From Paraburkholderia franconis (GTDB lineage Bacteria; Pseudomonadota; Gammaproteobacteria; Burkholderiales; Burkholderiaceae), in the NCBI RefSeq assembly GCF_009362735.1, contig NZ_WHNP01000011.1, positions 62,001-126,000 on the forward strand: a DNA stretch of 64,000 nucleotides, written 5' to 3'. Under the pieces are notes generated by a model that was not told where the DNA came from, searched no databases, and saw only the letters and a program-made list of their open reading frames with translations. Position numbers and translations under genes: made by a program. Every line of letters begins with the position of its first letter. Position 1 is the first letter of the stretch. This document shows positions 28,417 to 39,115 of the stretch, piece after piece.

Positions 28417-30375
28417 ATGGAGGCGTTCGTGAAAAAAATCGTCAATGCAGTTGGTACATCAACAGTTAAAGGCGGCTTGCTTGGCGGCGCCGTTTCCGTC
28501 GCGCTTGCCGCAGCCATCGGGCCAGCTCTTGCGCAAAGCCAGCAGCAGGCTGCCGTAGCGAACACCGCGTCGCCGATCAAGCACGTCATCGTGGTTGTCG
28601 GGGAGAACCGCACGTTCGATCACGTATTCGGCGCTTACACCCCGCGCCGGGGGCAGACGATCTCGAACCTGCTGTCGAAGGGCATCATCACGGCCGATGG
28701 CCGCCCGGGCCCGAACTTCGCACTGGCAGCGCAATACACGGCCACTGCCACAGACCCCAAGCGCTTCGAGATGGCGCCGGGCGGCAAGCAGCCGTATACC
28801 GTCCTGCCGGCGCCGAATACCGGCGGTACGGCAAGCGCGTCGAGCGATACCAGTCCGCCGCCGTTTGCCACGCTCGCCGCGGCGCAGGCGGTCGAGGGCG
28901 CAATGATGGAGCCGTGGGACGTCGTGCACCTGACCACTGGCGCGAGCGGCTTGCCGCAGCATAGCGTCGATACGCGCTTCGGCTCGAACACGTACAACCT
29001 GCCGAATGGACCGTATCAGATCTCGCGCGTCGGTCCCGACTATGACCAGTACATCAACAGCCCGGTGCACCGCTTCTACCAGAACTGGCAACAGGCCGAT
29101 TGCAATATCGATCAAGCCACGCTCGATAATCCGAGCGGTTGCCAGATGGATCTGTTCGCCTGGGTGGAGACGTCGGTGGGCGCCGGTTCGAACGGCAAGC
29201 CGCGGCCCGCGAACTTCAACGACCAGACGACTGGCGAAGGCGCGACCGCGCTCGGCTATTACAACGTGAATACCGGCGACATGCCGTACTTCACGCATCT
29301 CGCGCGCCAATTCACGATCAGCGATAACTATCACCAGCCGGTGATGGGCGGCACGGGCGCGAACAGCATCATGATCGGCACCGGCGACGCGCTCTACTTC
29401 ACGGACGGCAACGGCAATGCCGCAAAGCCGCCCGCGGATCAGATTGAGAATCCGCTGCCGCAGCCGAACACTAACAACTGGTACACGCAGGACGGCTATT
29501 CAGGTGGCTCGTACAGCAACTGCTCGGACAGTCATCAGCCCGGCGTCGGCGCGCTGCGCCACTACCTGGCCCGCCTGCCATACAAGCCGGAAGCGAAGTG
29601 CGCGCCGAACACGTATTACCTGCTGAACAACTACAACCCCGGCTACAACAGGGACGGCACGGTCAATACAAGCCCGTTCACGATTCCGCCATCGCCGGTG
29701 CGGACGATCGCCGATACGCTGATCGAAAAGAACATCTCGTGGAAGTACTACGGCGAAGGCTGGAATACGTTCGTGAAGTCTCCGGCCGCGAGTGTCTACT
29801 GCAATATCTGCAACCCGTTCCTGTATGAAACCGCGATCATGACGAACCCCGCGCTCGTCAATGCGCACCTGCAGGATACGACCGAGCTGTACGCGGATAT
29901 TGCCAACGGTACACTGCCAGCGGTGTCGTTCGTGAAGCCGGGCGGGCTGCTCGACGGGCACCCGGAGTCGTCGAAGTTCGGGCTTTTCGAATCGTTCGTC
30001 CACAAGCTGGTCGATAAGGTGCAGCGCGACCCGAGCCTGTGGGCTTCGACGGCGATTCTGGTCACGACCGATGAAGGCGGCGGCTATTACGACTCAGGCT
30101 ACATCCAGCCGCTGGATTTCTTCGGCGACGGCCCGCGCATTCCGATGATCGTCGTGTCGCCATACTCGCGTGGTGGCCGTGTCGTGCACCAGTACGCAGA
30201 TCACGTTTCGATCCTGAAATTCATCGAACGCAACTGGCATCTGAAGCCGGTCACGCACAGAAGCCGCGACAATCTGCCGAACCCGATCCAGTTGCAGACG
30301 CATCCGTATGTGCCGGTCAATGCGCCCGCGATCGGCGATCTGTCCGACGCCTTCGAGTTTCCACGCAGACCGTAA
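28417..30375 (+). CDS. Secreted phosphoesterase (acid phosphatase AcpA / phospholipase C superfamily)
   Basis: 652 residues from the ATG at 28417. An export signal ends at IGPALAQSQQ. PIKHVIVVVGENRTFDHVFGAY is the metal-binding start of the phosphoesterase superfamily that includes AcpA acid phosphatase and bacterial phospholipase C. DMPYFTHLARQFTISDNYHQPVMGGTGANS and AILVTTDEGGGYYDSG supply further active-site residues. It should act outside the cytoplasm to free phosphate from esters or phospholipids. The surroundings give no substrate. A strong terminator follows at 30430-30463. The frame is open 28 codons further upstream, without a signal-like start. Confidence 0.85.
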   Translation: MEAFVKKIVNAVGTSTVKGGLLGGAVSVALAAAIGPALAQSQQQAAVANTASPIKHVIVVVGENRTFDHVFGAYTPRRGQTISNLLSKGIITADGRPGPNFALAAQYTATATDPKRFEMAPGGKQPYTVLPAPNTGGTASASSDTSPPPFATLAAAQAVEGAMMEPWDVVHLTTGASGLPQHSVDTRFGSNTYNLPNGPYQISRVGPDYDQYINSPVHRFYQNWQQADCNIDQATLDNPSGCQMDLFAWVETSVGAGSNGKPRPANFNDQTTGEGATALGYYNVNTGDMPYFTHLARQFTISDNYHQPVMGGTGANSIMIGTGDALYFTDGNGNAAKPPADQIENPLPQPNTNNWYTQDGYSGGSYSNCSDSHQPGVGALRHYLARLPYKPEAKCAPNTYYLLNNYNPGYNRDGTVNTSPFTIPPSPVRTIADTLIEKNISWKYYGEGWNTFVKSPAASVYCNICNPFLYETAIMTNPALVNAHLQDTTELYADIANGTLPAVSFVKPGGLLDGHPESSKFGLFESFVHKLVDKVQRDPSLWASTAILVTTDEGGGYYDSGYIQPLDFFGDGPRIPMIVVSPYSRGGRVVHQYADHVSILKFIERNWHLKPVTHRSRDNLPNPIQLQTHPYVPVNAPAIGDLSDAFEFPRRP

Positions 30376-30429
30376 CGGTGTGGCATGAAGGGCGAAGCCG
30401 AACCGGCCATGCTGATCTGAAAGATTGCA

Positions 30430-30463
30430 CCGCGCACCTGGCCTGGGGCGCGGTTTCTTTTTC
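30430..30463 (+). terminator. Rho-independent terminator
   Basis: ACCGCGC (30430-30436) pairs with GCGCGGT (30449-30455) and TTCTTTTT follows. It is placed 55 bp after the phosphoesterase stop. Confidence 0.8.
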
Positions 30464-30662
30464 GGCTTCTGACGTCTTATGTTTGTGTTTGAACTACCGC
30501 ATCGTCCCTGAAGAATCCGTCCATCATGCTGCCAGACCAGGCTACCAGTCGTTTCACCTCCGATGATTGGTGGCTCCTGGAATGCCATGCGTCAGTGAAG
30601 CCTGCACAGATGCCGCTGCCTCCACCTCCGAGTCTTTACGATGACAACCGAAATGAGAACGT

Positions 30663-31232
30663 ATGATTTGCCTTCCCATCCATTCGATCGCCAGCGCATG
30701 CGTGGCCGGTCTTCTCGTGGTCTCGGCCGCGGCTCATGCGCAGACGGGACAGCCGCCACAACCGGCGCACGAGAACACCGCGAGGTTACATGGCAACGAC
30801 GAGGCGTTCATCACGGATGCAACGAAAGCGGTATTGACCCAGCGGGATGCAGCACGCATTGCCACTGCACGATCAGGTGATCGTGAAGTGAAGGCATTTG
30901 CGGAGCGCGTCGCCAACGACAATGCGACAATCGAGCAAGAATTGCGCGCGGCCACCCCGCGCGGGGTCAAGGTGCCGCGGAATGAGCCGGATGCCGCCGC
31001 GCTCGACAGCATCCGGAACCTGCGTGGCGGCGAGTTCGACAAGACCTACATCGAGCAGGTCGCGCTCGGCGGCGGACAAAGGTCGTTGTCAGTGTTCAAG
31101 GCGGAAGCCGAGTCCGGGCGCAATGAGAAATTGAAGGACGCAGCGCGCAAGGCACTGCCGACGATTCAGGAGCACTACACGATGGCTCAGGAACTCGCGA
31201 AGAGAAAGCACCTGGCGGGCGCCACCCAGTAG
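30663..31232 (+). CDS. DUF4142 family exported protein
   Basis: 189 residues. An N-terminal signal (IASACVAGLLVVSAAAHA) is followed by a helical DUF4142 domain: DEAFITDATKAVLTQRDAARIA, VKAFAERVANDNATIEQEL and FDKTYIEQVALGGGQ. These ferritin-like-fold periplasmic proteins are common in Burkholderia and have no settled function. It stands alone between the phosphoesterase and an IS6 element. Confidence 0.85.
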   Translation: MICLPIHSIASACVAGLLVVSAAAHAQTGQPPQPAHENTARLHGNDEAFITDATKAVLTQRDAARIATARSGDREVKAFAERVANDNATIEQELRAATPRGVKVPRNEPDAAALDSIRNLRGGEFDKTYIEQVALGGGQRSLSVFKAEAESGRNEKLKDAARKALPTIQEHYTMAQELAKRKHLAGATQ

Positions 31233-31380
31233 TCAACACGCAGGGTGCATGTCACGCGCATCATGTTATCGGCATCCTGTCAGAGGCATGACGCGAATGT
31301 TCGCGACAACCGTCTACGGGAAATAAAGCGACCCGTCTTCCCGTAGCCGGCAACTGCGATGCTTTCGCACAGGTTGCGGC

Positions 31381-32210
31381 GGCACTGTCACGTTGCCGAG
31401 ATGGTCGAGTAAGATCGCGTGATGAAAAACGCAAATCGCTGTACCACGGCCGTCGCTTTCCGGCATCGGTGATCAGTTGCGCGGTGCGTTGGTATTTCAG
31501 GTTTCAGCTCGGCCTGCGCGATATCGAAGAACTGTTGTTCGAGCGCGGGGTTATCGTCGGTTACGAAACGATCCGACGCTGGTGCGATAAATTCGGTGCG
31601 CGCTTCGCACACGGTGTGAAAGCGACGCGTCGCAAGCCCGGCACCACATGGCACCTTGACGAAGTATTTGTGACGTTACGCGGCGAGCCTTATCTGTTGT
31701 GCCGCGCCGTCGATCAACACGGTGCCGAACTCGATATCCTGCTACAGAAGCGCCGCGACAAGGCTGCCGCGAAGCGGTTTTTCAAGCGCGTGCTTGCCTC
31801 GTGCTCTGAGGTTCCGCGCAAGATCGTGACCGATCAACTGCGCAGTTATGCGGCGGCGAAGGCCGAGATTCCCGCACTGGCTCACGTAAAGCACGTTTTC
31901 GTCAAAGCCAGCGCGCGGATCAATAACCGGGCTGAAAACAGTCATCAGCCGACGCGTGAACGTGAGCGACGCATGCGGGGCTTTCGCGATCCTGAACGCA
32001 CGCAGGCTTTCTTATCAAGCTTCGGGCCGATCCGTCAGCACTTCGCGCTCAAGCGACACCTGCTACGTGCCTCGCTCTATCGCAAACAGATTGCGGCACC
32101 CTTCGCTGCCTGGCGTCGTTTCACTGAGATCACCCAAGTTCCGTCCGTTTTTTGAGCAAGCCGATGCCCTCTCCGCTATTGCGTCGCGAGCAATTTAACG
32201 TGACAACGCC
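31381..32210 (+). mobile_element. IS6-family element with transposase frameshifted at its start
   Basis: Terminal repeats GGCACTGTCACGTT (31381-31394) and AACGTGACAACGCC (32197-32210) match at 12 of 14 positions and bound 830 bp. The transposase reads WYFRFQLGLRDIEELLFERG and TWHLDEVFV, then ITP-like KIVTDQLRSY, then NNRAENSHQPTRERERRMRGF, the DDE motif of the IS6 family. The natural ATG (31422, MKNA...) is out of frame by one base with the body; only a GTG at 31469 opens the main frame (31469-32155). Flanking 8-mers differ, so no target duplication is left. A second, truncated copy of the same element starts at 40975. Confidence 0.85.
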
Positions 32211-32504
32211 GTCTTGACAGATCCTGGCAGGGCGGTCGCCGACACATCATGCTTCTCATTGACATTCGGTTGCATGGACGGTAGCGGTTCGCCGCGCAGA
32301 CCTCGCCACATTGTTAGTCGCAGTCGCTCACCATCGATGAATGACCGCTTCGGAGAGTTGCGCCTGCCGCCTTCGGGCCGGCACCGGGTCGCCGCTGGCT
32401 ACGACCGGGTCACCGCATCCGAAGAAAGGGTCGAGGCAACGTTAGGGCTTCACAGATATACGCCCGCTGGTCTCTCAGTTTGCTATCCGGAATGCAGTGT
32501 CATT
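32211..32504. other. Intergenic, no gene seen
   Basis: About 290 bp right of the IS6 element. Open frames are short and not protein-like. Confidence 0.4.
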
Positions 32505-32531
32505 GAAAAGGGCGAGCCTGGAGGCCCGCCC
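32505..32531 (-). terminator. Rho-independent terminator of the Ala/Lys-rich protein gene
   Basis: On the minus strand GGGCG-G-GCC, TCCA loop, GGC-T-CGCCC is followed by TTTTC. It lies about 70 bp after the stop of the gene at 32599-33078. Confidence 0.7.
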
Positions 32532-32598
32532 TCGAAACAGATGCTGATCATCCGGCATTGTTTCCTGCCCCCTTGCAGGCAGATGTCACAATAGCAAT

Positions 32599-33078
32599 CT
32601 ATTGTTTTTTGGCAGCGTCGACCTTCGCATCTGCGGCTTTACTATTTGCGTCGCCTTGCGCCTCGACCTTTTCCTTGTCGGCCTTCGCTTGAGCCACGTG
32701 GGCATTCTTCTCGGTCTCGCGCTTCTTCATGTCAGCATCGGCTTGCGCATTGTGCTTCTTTTTGTCTGCCGTTGCTTGCGCCTTGGTTGCGTCTGCGTGC
32801 GCATCCGACGCGTCCTTCGGCGTCGTTGCCTTGCTTATCTTCGCTGCTTTCTTGTCTGCGTCGGCCTGAGCCGAAGCCTTGGATTCGTTCGCCGACGCCT
32901 GAGCCTTGTCAGCGTCGCTCTGAGCTTCTGCCTTCTTTTTGTTGGCAGTAGCCTGCGCTTCGGTTTTTTCGCCGTTTGTCTTCAGTTGTGCCTTGCCTGC
33001 TTCAGGAGGCACCGTCGTTTGTGCGAACGCCGTAGAAACGAGCAGTACCGATGCGAGAGCCGCGACAATCTTCTTCAT
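32599..33078 (-). CDS. Exported Ala/Lys/Asp-rich coiled-coil protein
   Basis: 159 residues from the ATG at 33078, with GGGAGA upstream. MKKIVAALASVLLVSTAFA is an export signal. The rest is a low-complexity series of short units like ADADKKAA, ATADKKK and QADADMKKRE, predicted as one long charged helix. It resembles hypothetical periplasmic proteins of Burkholderia and LEA-like coiled coils. No function is known to me; a stress-protective or envelope role is a guess. Confidence 0.72.
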   Translation of the reverse strand: MKKIVAALASVLLVSTAFAQTTVPPEAGKAQLKTNGEKTEAQATANKKKAEAQSDADKAQASANESKASAQADADKKAAKISKATTPKDASDAHADATKAQATADKKKHNAQADADMKKRETEKNAHVAQAKADKEKVEAQGDANSKAADAKVDAAKKQ

Positions 33079-33568
33079 GGTTTTTCTCCCTGGGAAAAGG
33101 CACCGCATAAGTCGGTGCTGTTTCGATCAACGTCCACAGACTAGCCAACGTTGACCCCTGTATCGTGACAAAGGGTAACGAGCCGAGACCAGATGCAACA
33201 CGAACGCATGCATCGACAGGTGTCTCTCTCCCACAGTGGGAAAAGATGAAAAGCAACGGCACGAACACGATGCGAGATCGACGGCGACAACTTGCGCTTC
33301 AGACGCGGCGGGTGACCGCATTGTTAGGTAAACCGGATTTCGCAGCTGAACTTACACACGGTCAGGGCGCCAAGTGTGGAGTGAGAGGGCACGAACTTTC
33401 GGGAGCGGCATTTGCGATAGCCGCGCCTTGGTGGCACACGCCTTCCGGTCCACCTTGCACAGGATGCGATTCGGTTGGGACGAACTTGCCATGCATCAGG
33501 CGGGATCGATTGTGATGCGATCGAACAAGAAGAGCCGTACCCCCGCCGCTGGTCAGGGAGTCGGCATT
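33079..33568. other. Intergenic, no gene seen
   Basis: About 490 bp. I see no protein-like frame, tRNA or clear repeat. Confidence 0.4.
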
Positions 33569-34030
33569 TCATTCAGGATTATGTGGATTTGGCGCCGCCT
33601 GTCCAGAGAGCGCGTGGCTCGCCTGATCGATGAGCGATTTCGCAGCGCCAACAACAATCGAACGGTCGATATCGGAGGTCTGCCAGCGACCGCCGCTGTC
33701 CTTTGTGAACTGTAGTTCCACGTGAAGGGTGGTGCCCTGATCGTCGGTCTCACCGGGCCGCAGGACGATGCTGACGTTGCAGGTGAATGCGCGGCTAACC
33801 CCCGTGCTCCCTTGTTCAGCGCAGTCGCCATCGGGCTTCACCAACGCAACCCTGTCAGACGTCGGCAACGAATTACCAGCGAGCGCATTCAGCCCTCCCT
33901 TATTAGCCACATCCAGCGCCCGACGTACGGCACTGTCGATGTCCGATGCGTTCGGACCTTCACGCAGCCACCCACACGCCGTCAGAGCCAGACACGCTAG
34001 CGCCACAGGCAAAATATTTTTACTGTCCAT
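33569..34030 (-). CDS. Putative lipoprotein, unknown
   Basis: 153 residues from the ATG at 34030, with GGAG placed 8 bp upstream. A short signal ends in the lipobox LTAC (LACLALTACGW), so the Cys should be lipidated. The mature part has two Cys and a mixed alpha/beta look, with TLHVELQFTKDSGGRWQTSDI. I do not recognise the family. Confidence 0.68.
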   Translation of the reverse strand: MDSKNILPVALACLALTACGWLREGPNASDIDSAVRRALDVANKGGLNALAGNSLPTSDRVALVKPDGDCAEQGSTGVSRAFTCNVSIVLRPGETDDQGTTLHVELQFTKDSGGRWQTSDIDRSIVVGAAKSLIDQASHALSGQAAPNPHNPE

Positions 34031-34740
34031 CCTCATTCTCCATCCCGGGCAATATTGCTCGCCCCAAGTGTCGCATTGTGCCCGGAACGTATATCGGACG
34101 CGCTACCCGTGGAGGCTGCGATTACCTTTAGAGATAACTGTAAAGACCCGACTTCGTCGTGGTTCGAACTGCGAGGGGGCAGCCACGGACATAGTGACGG
34201 TCTACACGGCCACACGCACGACTTCTTCCATCTGGCGGGCCATGAGGGCGCTGAAGATTCGATCCACGGACCGGAATTGCAGCGCATGTATGGGGAGCAC
34301 GGCGTGCTCGAACTGTCCATCTTTGAGTCTGGTTCGATCTGGAAAAAGATAGCCTGGCAATAGTGATCGGCGTCATGCGAAAGGCTCAGCGCGGCATGCC
34401 ACAACTTCAACCGATCGCGCCAGAGATGCTGTGGTGCAGCGTAACGTGTCTATTATCCCTCACCGGTCAAATTGAACATCGTGGCCCCTGGCGGGGCCAA
34501 ACCTTCGATCTGTCCATCCGTCTTGCAGGGTCGCGCGAGCACGACGCGGACTGGGCGATCTGATGTTGATCGTTCGCGGTTCGCGGCCGGCGCGATCTGC
34601 GGCCATCACAATCCCGCACCAACTTCTGAAAGATTCGCGCGCAAGGCAAGGTGTGTCGTTAAGAAACGGTCGCGAGTCCTTTGAACTTCGTTCGAGCAGT
34701 AACGAGCGGTAAGGACAGACTGCAATACAGGGAGATTGAA
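34031..34740. other. Intergenic, doubtful His-rich frame
   Basis: About 700 bp. A plus-strand frame at 34063-34363 contains GGSHGHSDGLHGHTHDFFH and could be a small histidine-rich protein, but it has no ribosome site and competes with antisense frames. Otherwise nothing is seen. Confidence 0.35.
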
Positions 34741-36258
34741 GTGGGCAAACGAAGCATTCGTGCGGAAGAACAGAACGTCGCCATGGCTGTTGCCGAGTCG
34801 GTAACCGACACCCGGCGGCTTGTGCAGGTCATTCTCGCTGGCGGATCGGGTACGCGGCTCTGGCCGGTATCGCGCGAGCAGTATCCAAAACAGCTGATCG
34901 ATGTCGTTGGCGACCAGTCGTTGTTGCAGGCCACCATGACGCGGATGGATGGCTTCTCGAAAGAATGGGAAGTTGCAACGGAACCGGTGATCGTATGCGG
35001 CGCCGAGCATTCGTTTGCGACGCGTGAGCAAGCGCGCGAATGCGGCGTGAAGGCGTGCATCGTCATTGAACCGGAACGGCGCGACACGGCGCCTGCCTTG
35101 ACGCTGGCCGCGTTGGCGGCATGCGCCAACGGCGACGATCCGATTCTCGTGGCGATGCCCGCGGACCATGCAATCGCCGACGTGCCCGCATTGCATCGGG
35201 CGATCGAGCACGCTGCCCGTCATGCACAGGCAGGCGAGATCGCAACGCTCGGTGTTCCGCCGACGCGAGCCGACACGGGCTTCGGCTACATACGCCTCGG
35301 CGCGCAACTACCCAACGGCGCGCATCGTATCGACCGCTTTGTGGAAAAACCCGCGGCTGAACTGGCGGCGCAATACGTGGCGTCAGGCGACTATTGGTGG
35401 AACGCCGGCATGTTCGTGGTGCGTTCGTCAGTATGGCTTGCTGCCGTGGAAGACTTTCAGCCACAGATGCACGCGGCGTGCGTTCAGGCTTACGCGAACG
35501 CCAAACGTGAAGACGGCTTCATCGCGCCGGGCGTGGCTGAGTTCGGACAGTCGCCTTCCGATTCGATCGACTATGCCGTGATGGAGCAACTCGGCAAGCT
35601 CGACTCGCCGTTCACGGGTGTCGTGGTGCCGCTGGAGGCAGGCTGGTCCGATCTCGGTTCGTGGGACGCCGTATGGCAGGCGATGGAAAAGGACGAGTTC
35701 GGCAACGCGGTGAATGGCCGTGTGCTGCTGGAAGGGGCGACGACTACCTACGCGCGCTCGCAGAGCGGCAGGCTGCTGGCGTGTGTCGGCACCAGCGATC
35801 TCGTTGTCGTTGAAACGGATGATGCGGTTCTCGTAGCGGATCGCTCGCACGTGCAGGATGTCAAGGGTCTTGTGGCGCGCATCCGGGAGTCGAAGTCGCC
35901 GGAAGCCGACAACCATCGGAAAGTGCGGCGTCCCTGGGGCTTTTACGATTCCGTCGACCAGGGAGAGCGCTTTCAGGTCAAGCGGATCGTAGTGAGCCCC
36001 GGCGGACGACTGTCGCTGCAAATGCATCACCATCGCGCAGAGCACTGGATCGTCGTGAGCGGAACCGCGCTCGTGACGCGTGGCGATGAACAGTTCCTGC
36101 TTACCGAGAACCAATCGACTTACATTCCACTCGGCGTGCAACACCGGCTTGAGAATCCCGGCCATGTACCGCTGCAAATCATCGAGGTTCAATCCGGCGC
36201 ATATCTGGGAGAAGACGATATCGTCCGGTTCGATGACAAGTATGGCCGTTGCAATTGA
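34741..36258 (+). CDS. manC: Mannose-1-phosphate guanylyltransferase / mannose-6-phosphate isomerase
   Basis: About 505 residues from a GTG at 34741 (GGGAG 8 bp upstream); an ATG at 34783 is the alternative. The nucleotidyltransferase signature LAGGSGTRLWPVSREQYPKQL opens the domain. FVEKP, GDYWWNAGMFV and LEAGWSDLGSWDAVW follow. The C-terminal cupin (PWGFYDSVDQGERFQVKRI, LSLQMHHHRAEHWIVVSG) is the isomerase part. It makes GDP-mannose for exopolysaccharide. It precedes the polyprenyl-phosphate sugar transferase by about 40 bp, as in Burkholderia exopolysaccharide loci. Confidence 0.92.
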   Translation: MGKRSIRAEEQNVAMAVAESVTDTRRLVQVILAGGSGTRLWPVSREQYPKQLIDVVGDQSLLQATMTRMDGFSKEWEVATEPVIVCGAEHSFATREQARECGVKACIVIEPERRDTAPALTLAALAACANGDDPILVAMPADHAIADVPALHRAIEHAARHAQAGEIATLGVPPTRADTGFGYIRLGAQLPNGAHRIDRFVEKPAAELAAQYVASGDYWWNAGMFVVRSSVWLAAVEDFQPQMHAACVQAYANAKREDGFIAPGVAEFGQSPSDSIDYAVMEQLGKLDSPFTGVVVPLEAGWSDLGSWDAVWQAMEKDEFGNAVNGRVLLEGATTTYARSQSGRLLACVGTSDLVVVETDDAVLVADRSHVQDVKGLVARIRESKSPEADNHRKVRRPWGFYDSVDQGERFQVKRIVVSPGGRLSLQMHHHRAEHWIVVSGTALVTRGDEQFLLTENQSTYIPLGVQHRLENPGHVPLQIIEVQSGAYLGEDDIVRFDDKYGRCN

Positions 36259-36299
36259 ACGGCCGTAATGGGCATGGGTGCGGTTAAAGGGGTGTGCTG

Positions 36300-37676
36300 A
36301 TGCGTACAATGGGAGGACTACAGGCGAGGCTATTCGATGTCACCCTGATCGTGACGGGTGCCATCGTCGCGTCGCGAATCCGGTTCGACGACGTCTCGCA
36401 GCGCGGATTCTATCTGGCGTTCGTTGCGTTTGCCGCGGCCCTTTCACTCGCCATATTCCCTGCGCTTGGCGTGTACGAATCGTGGCGGGGGCGTTCGAAG
36501 CGAGTACTGACGGGGCAAGTGGCATTAGGCTGGTTGACCGTGCAGGCCTGTGCAATGGCCTTGATGTTCTCGCTGCAGCGGATCGACTTTGTGTCCCGTC
36601 CGTGGTTCGCATACTGGACAGCCATTTCCGGAAGCGGGCTGATCGTCAGCCGTCTTGTCATGCACAATCTGCTTGGACGGATGCGTAATGCCGGACTGGA
36701 TTTGCAGCCCGTTGCGATCGCCGCGTGCGGTGACCACTGCAACGAGATCATTCACAGAATGAACCGCGCGCCCGCATCCGGCTTTCGGCCGCGGGTGATC
36801 TACAATCTTCGGCCCGGTTCGAAAACGACTTCACGGGTGCCCGAATTTGCCGATCACAAGGGGTTTGCCGACTACGTGCGTGAACAGAATATCGGCGAGG
36901 TATGGCTTGCATTGCCGTTGACTGAAGAACGCACAATTCTGAAACTCGTCGACGAATTTCGTAATGACCTGATCAACATCCGTTTCATGCCGGACGTGCA
37001 TACCCTCGCGTTGTTCGAAGGCAGCGTGACCAGTCTGCTGGATCTGCCGACGATCAACCTTGCCGCGTCGCCGCTGCCACCTGACGCGATGCTCCAGAAG
37101 GAGTTGTTTGATCGATTTTTTGCACTATGCGCATTGCTCGCGATTTCCCCCATTCTTCTCATGTGCGCAATCGCGGTGAAATTGAGTTCTCCCGGGCCTG
37201 TGTTTTTCAGGCAGCGGCGCAAGGGCGCGGATGGCCGGGTCTTCATGATCTACAAGTTCCGCACGATGCGTTTGCACAAGCAAAAGGCGGGTGTTCTCGA
37301 GCAGGCCAAACGCAATGATCCACGCATTACTCGCGTCGGCGGCTTTCTGCGTCGCACGAGTCTCGACGAACTGCCGCAGTTCTTCAATGTGCTTTGCGGC
37401 GATATGTCGGTAGTCGGGCCTCGTCCGCATGCGCTCGAGCATGACGACCTGTATCAAGACGTCGTTGCAGGATATATCCATCGCTACCGGGTCAAACCGG
37501 GAATCACTGGCTGGGCACAGGTGAACGGATTCCGTGGCGAAACGGACCGCCTGGAAAAGATGGAAGGGCGTGTCGAGCACGATCTGTACTACCTTCGCAA
37601 CTGGTCTTTCGGTCTGGATTTGCGGATTATTCTCGCGACCATTTTCAAAGGCCTCATTCACCACAACGCCTATTGA
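36300..37676 (+). CDS. Undecaprenyl-phosphate glucose phosphotransferase (WcaJ/BceB-like)
   Basis: 458 residues from the ATG at 36300, preceded by AAAGGGG. Four or five N-terminal membrane segments, a central nucleotide-fold region (residues about 140-250) and a C-terminal bacterial sugar transferase domain: [58 protein letters not shown] and [17 protein letters not shown]. It loads the first sugar-phosphate onto undecaprenyl phosphate to start a polysaccharide repeat. No glycosyltransferase follows in the window, so the locus looks incomplete here. Confidence 0.92.
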   Translation: MRTMGGLQARLFDVTLIVTGAIVASRIRFDDVSQRGFYLAFVAFAAALSLAIFPALGVYESWRGRSKRVLTGQVALGWLTVQACAMALMFSLQRIDFVSRPWFAYWTAISGSGLIVSRLVMHNLLGRMRNAGLDLQPVAIAACGDHCNEIIHRMNRAPASGFRPRVIYNLRPGSKTTSRVPEFADHKGFADYVREQNIGEVWLALPLTEERTILKLVDEFRNDLINIRFMPDVHTLALFEGSVTSLLDLPTINLAASPLPPDAMLQKELFDRFFALCALLAISPILLMCAIAVKLSSPGPVFFRQRRKGADGRVFMIYKFRTMRLHKQKAGVLEQAKRNDPRITRVGGFLRRTSLDELPQFFNVLCGDMSVVGPRPHALEHDDLYQDVVAGYIHRYRVKPGITGWAQVNGFRGETDRLEKMEGRVEHDLYYLRNWSFGLDLRIILATIFKGLIHHNAY

Positions 37677-37807
37677 GTGTAAGGAAGGCTGCGCTTGATC
37701 GCGGTGGCCAATACCCGTGTATTTCGATGTGCATCAAAAAACGTGCTGCGCACTCGGCGCCGGCAGCCACATTTCAGGGAAAAAATATATTGCGGACACA
37801 ACCAGAG

Positions 37808-38826
37808 CTATGTGTCGATCAGACGTCTTTTTCGGGCGGTGGCTCAAGTTGGCCGAGAGAGCATCACATCGGCATCATCGTGTTCGACGGGTGTGACCTC
37901 CTAGGAACCAGCCTGTTAGCAGAGGCGTTCGACATGGCGAACCGACCCGCTAACAGTGCTGACGTCGCTGTCGTTTGGCGCAGCCACCTGATCTCGCCGG
38001 CAGGCGGGTCCGTACGCGGCAGTTCGACGCTCAGGGTCTGCACGCGACGAGCCGACGACCAGCGTCTCCGTGACTTCAACACCATTTTTGTTGCCGCCGG
38101 AGACTACGCGGGCAATGAACTGTCGATCACATTGCTGGTCGAGCGGGCACGCGCCAGTGATGTGCCTGTGATTTACCCGGGAGCGCCGGAGGGAAATGGC
38201 GCCACCTTCATTCCGCAGTCGCATGCACGACGGCAGAAGAATACCAGACCGTTTTCCGCATATGACGGGCTCAGCGCCGCGCCTCGCATGATCGGGCGCG
38301 GCGCGGACGACGGATTCGTCCAGCACATTGCAGAGCAATTCCTGACACCCTCGCAGCGCCGCTCATGCCCATACTGGCTGATGCCGAGGGTAATATGCCT
38401 CGTGTGAAAGTTCGGAAAGCTGTGCGATGGATAGGGGAAAACTTTGTGCGCCCAATTTCTGTGACAGACATCGCGGCGATTGTTGCGATGAGCGAGCGGA
38501 GTCTGTTGCGCCACTTCAGGGAAGAGATGGGCGTCTCACCGTCGGAATTTCTCTCGCGCGAGCGGGTGGAGTGTGCGTGCCGGATGCTGGAGGAAACGGA
38601 TCTTCCTGTTGACACGATCGCACGCCGCGATGGAACGACCAGTGGCGACTGTATGGCGAAGATGTTCAGGCGGTTCCCCGCGCTCTCGCCATCGGAGTAC
38701 AGGCAGCGCCATTTGCATGACCGCCGCACGACCGCGCCCAGACAATCAAGGTTGGAACCACCTGTCGAAGCTCGAACCGAAAGCACACAGGTTGAGAACG
38801 ACATGAATATTTACGGATGGGTTTAA
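37808..38826 (+). pseudogene. GlxA-family AraC-type regulator, frameshifted
   Basis: The first frame (to 38407) has a DJ-1/PfpI-like domain: HIGIIVFDGCDLLGTSLLAEAFDMA and FNTIFVAAGDYAG. The second frame (38365-38826) has the AraC helix-turn-helix part: KVRKAVRWIGENFVRPISVTDIA, SERSLLRHFREEMGVSPSEFL and LSPSEYRQRHL. AEQFLTPSQRRS in frame one should continue MPILADAEG in frame two, so one frameshift near 38360-38368 splits the gene. The 5' boundary is uncertain. Family members often lie beside exopolysaccharide genes in Burkholderia. Probably inactive. Confidence 0.75.
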
Positions 38827-39115
38827 GAGTACCGACGGCGCCACGACCCAACGTTTCTGGCCAATAATACCCGACTTAGCGCCCGAAATTGTTGCAAAGC
38901 CGGGGTAGCTGTTAAGCTTAACGTAGTACCGGTTGTCTTAAAGCGTTCAACCTCGTCCCACCTGAAAAGTGCGGATCAGCATCGAGTTCGATGCCTGTTG
39001 GGAACATCAAGGCTCGCCGGCCGGAAACAGACGCGTCTATGCCCGCAATGCGCACGGGAAAGCGGCTCGCTTCATTGACGCGGTGGTACGCTCGTGCGCA
39101 GACTTCAGGTGTGCT

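Noticed and set aside
34063..34363. Histidine-rich plus-strand frame
   Set aside because: No ribosome site, competing frames on the other strand, and no recognised family; kept only as a note on the intergenic stretch.
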